Shown: positions 7,320 to 8,274 of the stretch, in pieces
How positions within the stretch are numbered: position 1 is the first letter of the stretch
How the letters are laid out: every line of letters begins with the position of its first letter
Source: Acidobacteriota bacterium
GTDB taxonomy: Bacteria > Acidobacteriota > Terriglobia > Terriglobales > Acidobacteriaceae
Assembly: GCA_021793595.1 (NCBI GenBank)
Contig: JAJYSL010000193.1
Span: forward strand, 1 to 8,274
Length of the DNA: 8,274 bases
Direction: 5' to 3'
Position numbers and translations under genes: made by a program
Notes under the pieces: model-generated
What the model was told of the DNA's origin: nothing
What the model saw: only the letters and a program-made list of their open reading frames with translations
Databases searched by the model: none

Positions 7320-7324
7320 AAGGA
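7320..7324 (+). promoter_or_regulatory. Ribosome-binding site of the winged-helix ATPase
   Basis: AAGGA lies six bases before ATG 7331, supporting that start. Confidence 0.65.
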
Positions 7325-7330
7325 CTCCCG

Positions 7331-8274
7331 ATGCCTGGTTCAACTATCAAACCTGATCCGTTTTACGACCGCACGGTCGAACTGGCGGCGCTTGATCGCG
7401 CCTGGAAGCGCCACGGAAACGGCGGGCAAATGTTGCTTCTTTATGGCCGCAGGCGATTGGGCAAAACCTTCCTTCTCCAGCGTTATTTCACGGCGGGAGC
7501 AACCGGCAATGAGCCGGCAAAGCCCCATTGCTACTATCTGGCCGAACAATCTACGGCGGCGACGCAGCAGCTTACCCTGGCGCGCCAGTTGATTGCGGCG
7601 CTCCCCGCCGAGGGGGTGACGGCAGAGGAAATTGCAGTCTCCTGGAATGCACTTCTGCGCTACGCTACGCAGCAGGCGCAGGCCAGGAAAAAGGGTGCGA
7701 GCCGCTTCGCCCTGATCCTTGACGAATTCCCCTATCTGATTGCGCAGACTCCTGAGTTGGCCTCCATTCTGCAAGCGTGGTGGGACCGCGAAGGGGTTCA
7801 CTCTCCCCTCTTCGTGGTTCTTTGCGGCTCGCAGCTCTCGGCCATGGCCGCGCTCGGCGAGGAAAGCGCGCCGCTCTTCGGGCGGTTCAATGCCGGAATA
7901 TTTCATCTGGATCCGCTTCAGTACGAAGATGTCGCCTGTTTCTACGCAAACAGCCCGCACTATGGCGTCGTCGAAAAGCTGCTCATGTACGGCGTCTTTG
8001 GCGGAACGCCGCGCTATCACGCTCTGGTTGATCCGTCACGCCCACCTGCCGAGGAGATTGTCACGCTGCTGATGCAGCCGCGCGCCATCCTCGAAAACGA
8101 AGTCCGATTTCTCTTGGGTAGTGAACAAATCCGCGATCCTGCTCCCTACAACGCGATTCTTGCCGCGATTGCTGGCGGCGAAACGAAATTCAATGGCATT
8201 CAACAGTTGATCGGCGTGGAACGCGGGGCGCTTTCAAAGTCCTTGCGCACCCTTCTGGAACTAGGCTGGATTCG
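7331..8274 (+). CDS. Archaeal-type AAA/STAND-like ATPase with winged helix (COG1672-like), 3' truncated
   Basis: The frame is open from ATG 7331 to the window end: 314 residues seen, C-terminus missing. Features: N-terminal FYDRTVELAALDRAW; Walker A GRRRLGKT at 39-46; Walker B LILDEFPYL with D131/E132; CGSQ at 165-168 supplying a sensor-1-type polar residue; LFGRF at 182-186; a winged helix from about 273 (YNAILAAIAGGETKFNGIQQLIGVERGALSKSLRTLLELGWI). This order is that of COG1672 ATPases, which usually continue with a DUF234 nuclease-like domain, here off the edge. The cellular role of the family is poorly known; ATP-dependent DNA binding or regulation is inferred from the winged helix. The operator-like repeats directly upstream suggest autoregulation. 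The gene is intact as far as visible, and AAGGA before ATG 7331 supports the start. Confidence 0.9.
   Translation, partial: MPGSTIKPDPFYDRTVELAALDRAWKRHGNGGQMLLLYGRRRLGKTFLLQRYFTAGATGNEPAKPHCYYLAEQSTAATQQLTLARQLIAALPAEGVTAEEIAVSWNALLRYATQQAQARKKGASRFALILDEFPYLIAQTPELASILQAWWDREGVHSPLFVVLCGSQLSAMAALGEESAPLFGRFNAGIFHLDPLQYEDVACFYANSPHYGVVEKLLMYGVFGGTPRYHALVDPSRPPAEEIVTLLMQPRAILENEVRFLLGSEQIRDPAPYNAILAAIAGGETKFNGIQQLIGVERGALSKSLRTLLELGWI

Noticed and set aside
7127..7321. Minus-strand frame with the peptide repeat YELSVYELSTYEL
   Set aside because: The peptide repeat is simply the translated operator repeats at 7261-7305; there is no ribosome-binding site and no support in the remainder.
7340..8020. 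226-codon minus-strand open frame opposite the winged-helix ATPase
   Set aside because: The plus strand carries clear Walker A, Walker B and winged-helix motifs with a good start; the minus frame is its shadow.

Overview
The window is about 8.3 kb of moderately GC-rich bacterial DNA. Canonical Shine-Dalgarno sites (AGGAGG, AAAGGA, AAGGA, AGAGG) precede most genes. The sugar-nucleotide enzyme and the O-acyltransferase are typical of a Gram-negative surface-polysaccharide locus. No rRNA, tRNA, transposase or phage structural gene is visible, so the phylum cannot be fixed. Acidobacteriota or a proteobacterium would both fit, but that is a guess.

Region 1 (1-3257) belongs to a surface-polysaccharide locus. 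On the minus strand lies an intact bifunctional WxcM-type enzyme: a left-handed beta-helix N-acyltransferase fused to a FdtA-type cupin 3,4-ketoisomerase for dTDP-3-amino-3,6-dideoxyhexose synthesis. Divergent from it is an OafA-type membrane acyltransferase with a C-terminal SGNH domain. This gene is wrecked: it has a frameshift at about 1732, a second one at 2906-2914 that looks like a deletion between short repeats, a shortened R-X10-H motif, and probably a 5' lesion. The strain may therefore still make the amino sugar but has lost this O-acylation.

Region 2 (3258-3842) holds no gene I can defend.

Region 3 (3843-6776) is a compact same-strand cassette: a 93-residue protein of unknown family, a 77-residue single-pass membrane protein with a cytoplasmic-looking coiled coil, and a 728-residue tandem AAA+ ATPase. 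The first two genes share an identical 18-base translation-start sequence, and all three have a short inverted repeat abutting or overlapping the ribosome-binding site. This is the best candidate for an undescribed system: an AAA+ remodelling machine with a dedicated membrane partner and a small accessory protein.

Region 4 (6794-7187, minus strand) converges on the ATPase. It holds a second small coiled-coil/membrane-anchor protein whose 5' end appears frameshifted. Region 5 (7257-8274) starts with three 15-base tandem repeats plus a palindrome that together form a promoter/operator. They lead into an archaeal-type (COG1672-like) ATPase with a winged-helix domain, which runs off the right edge of the window.
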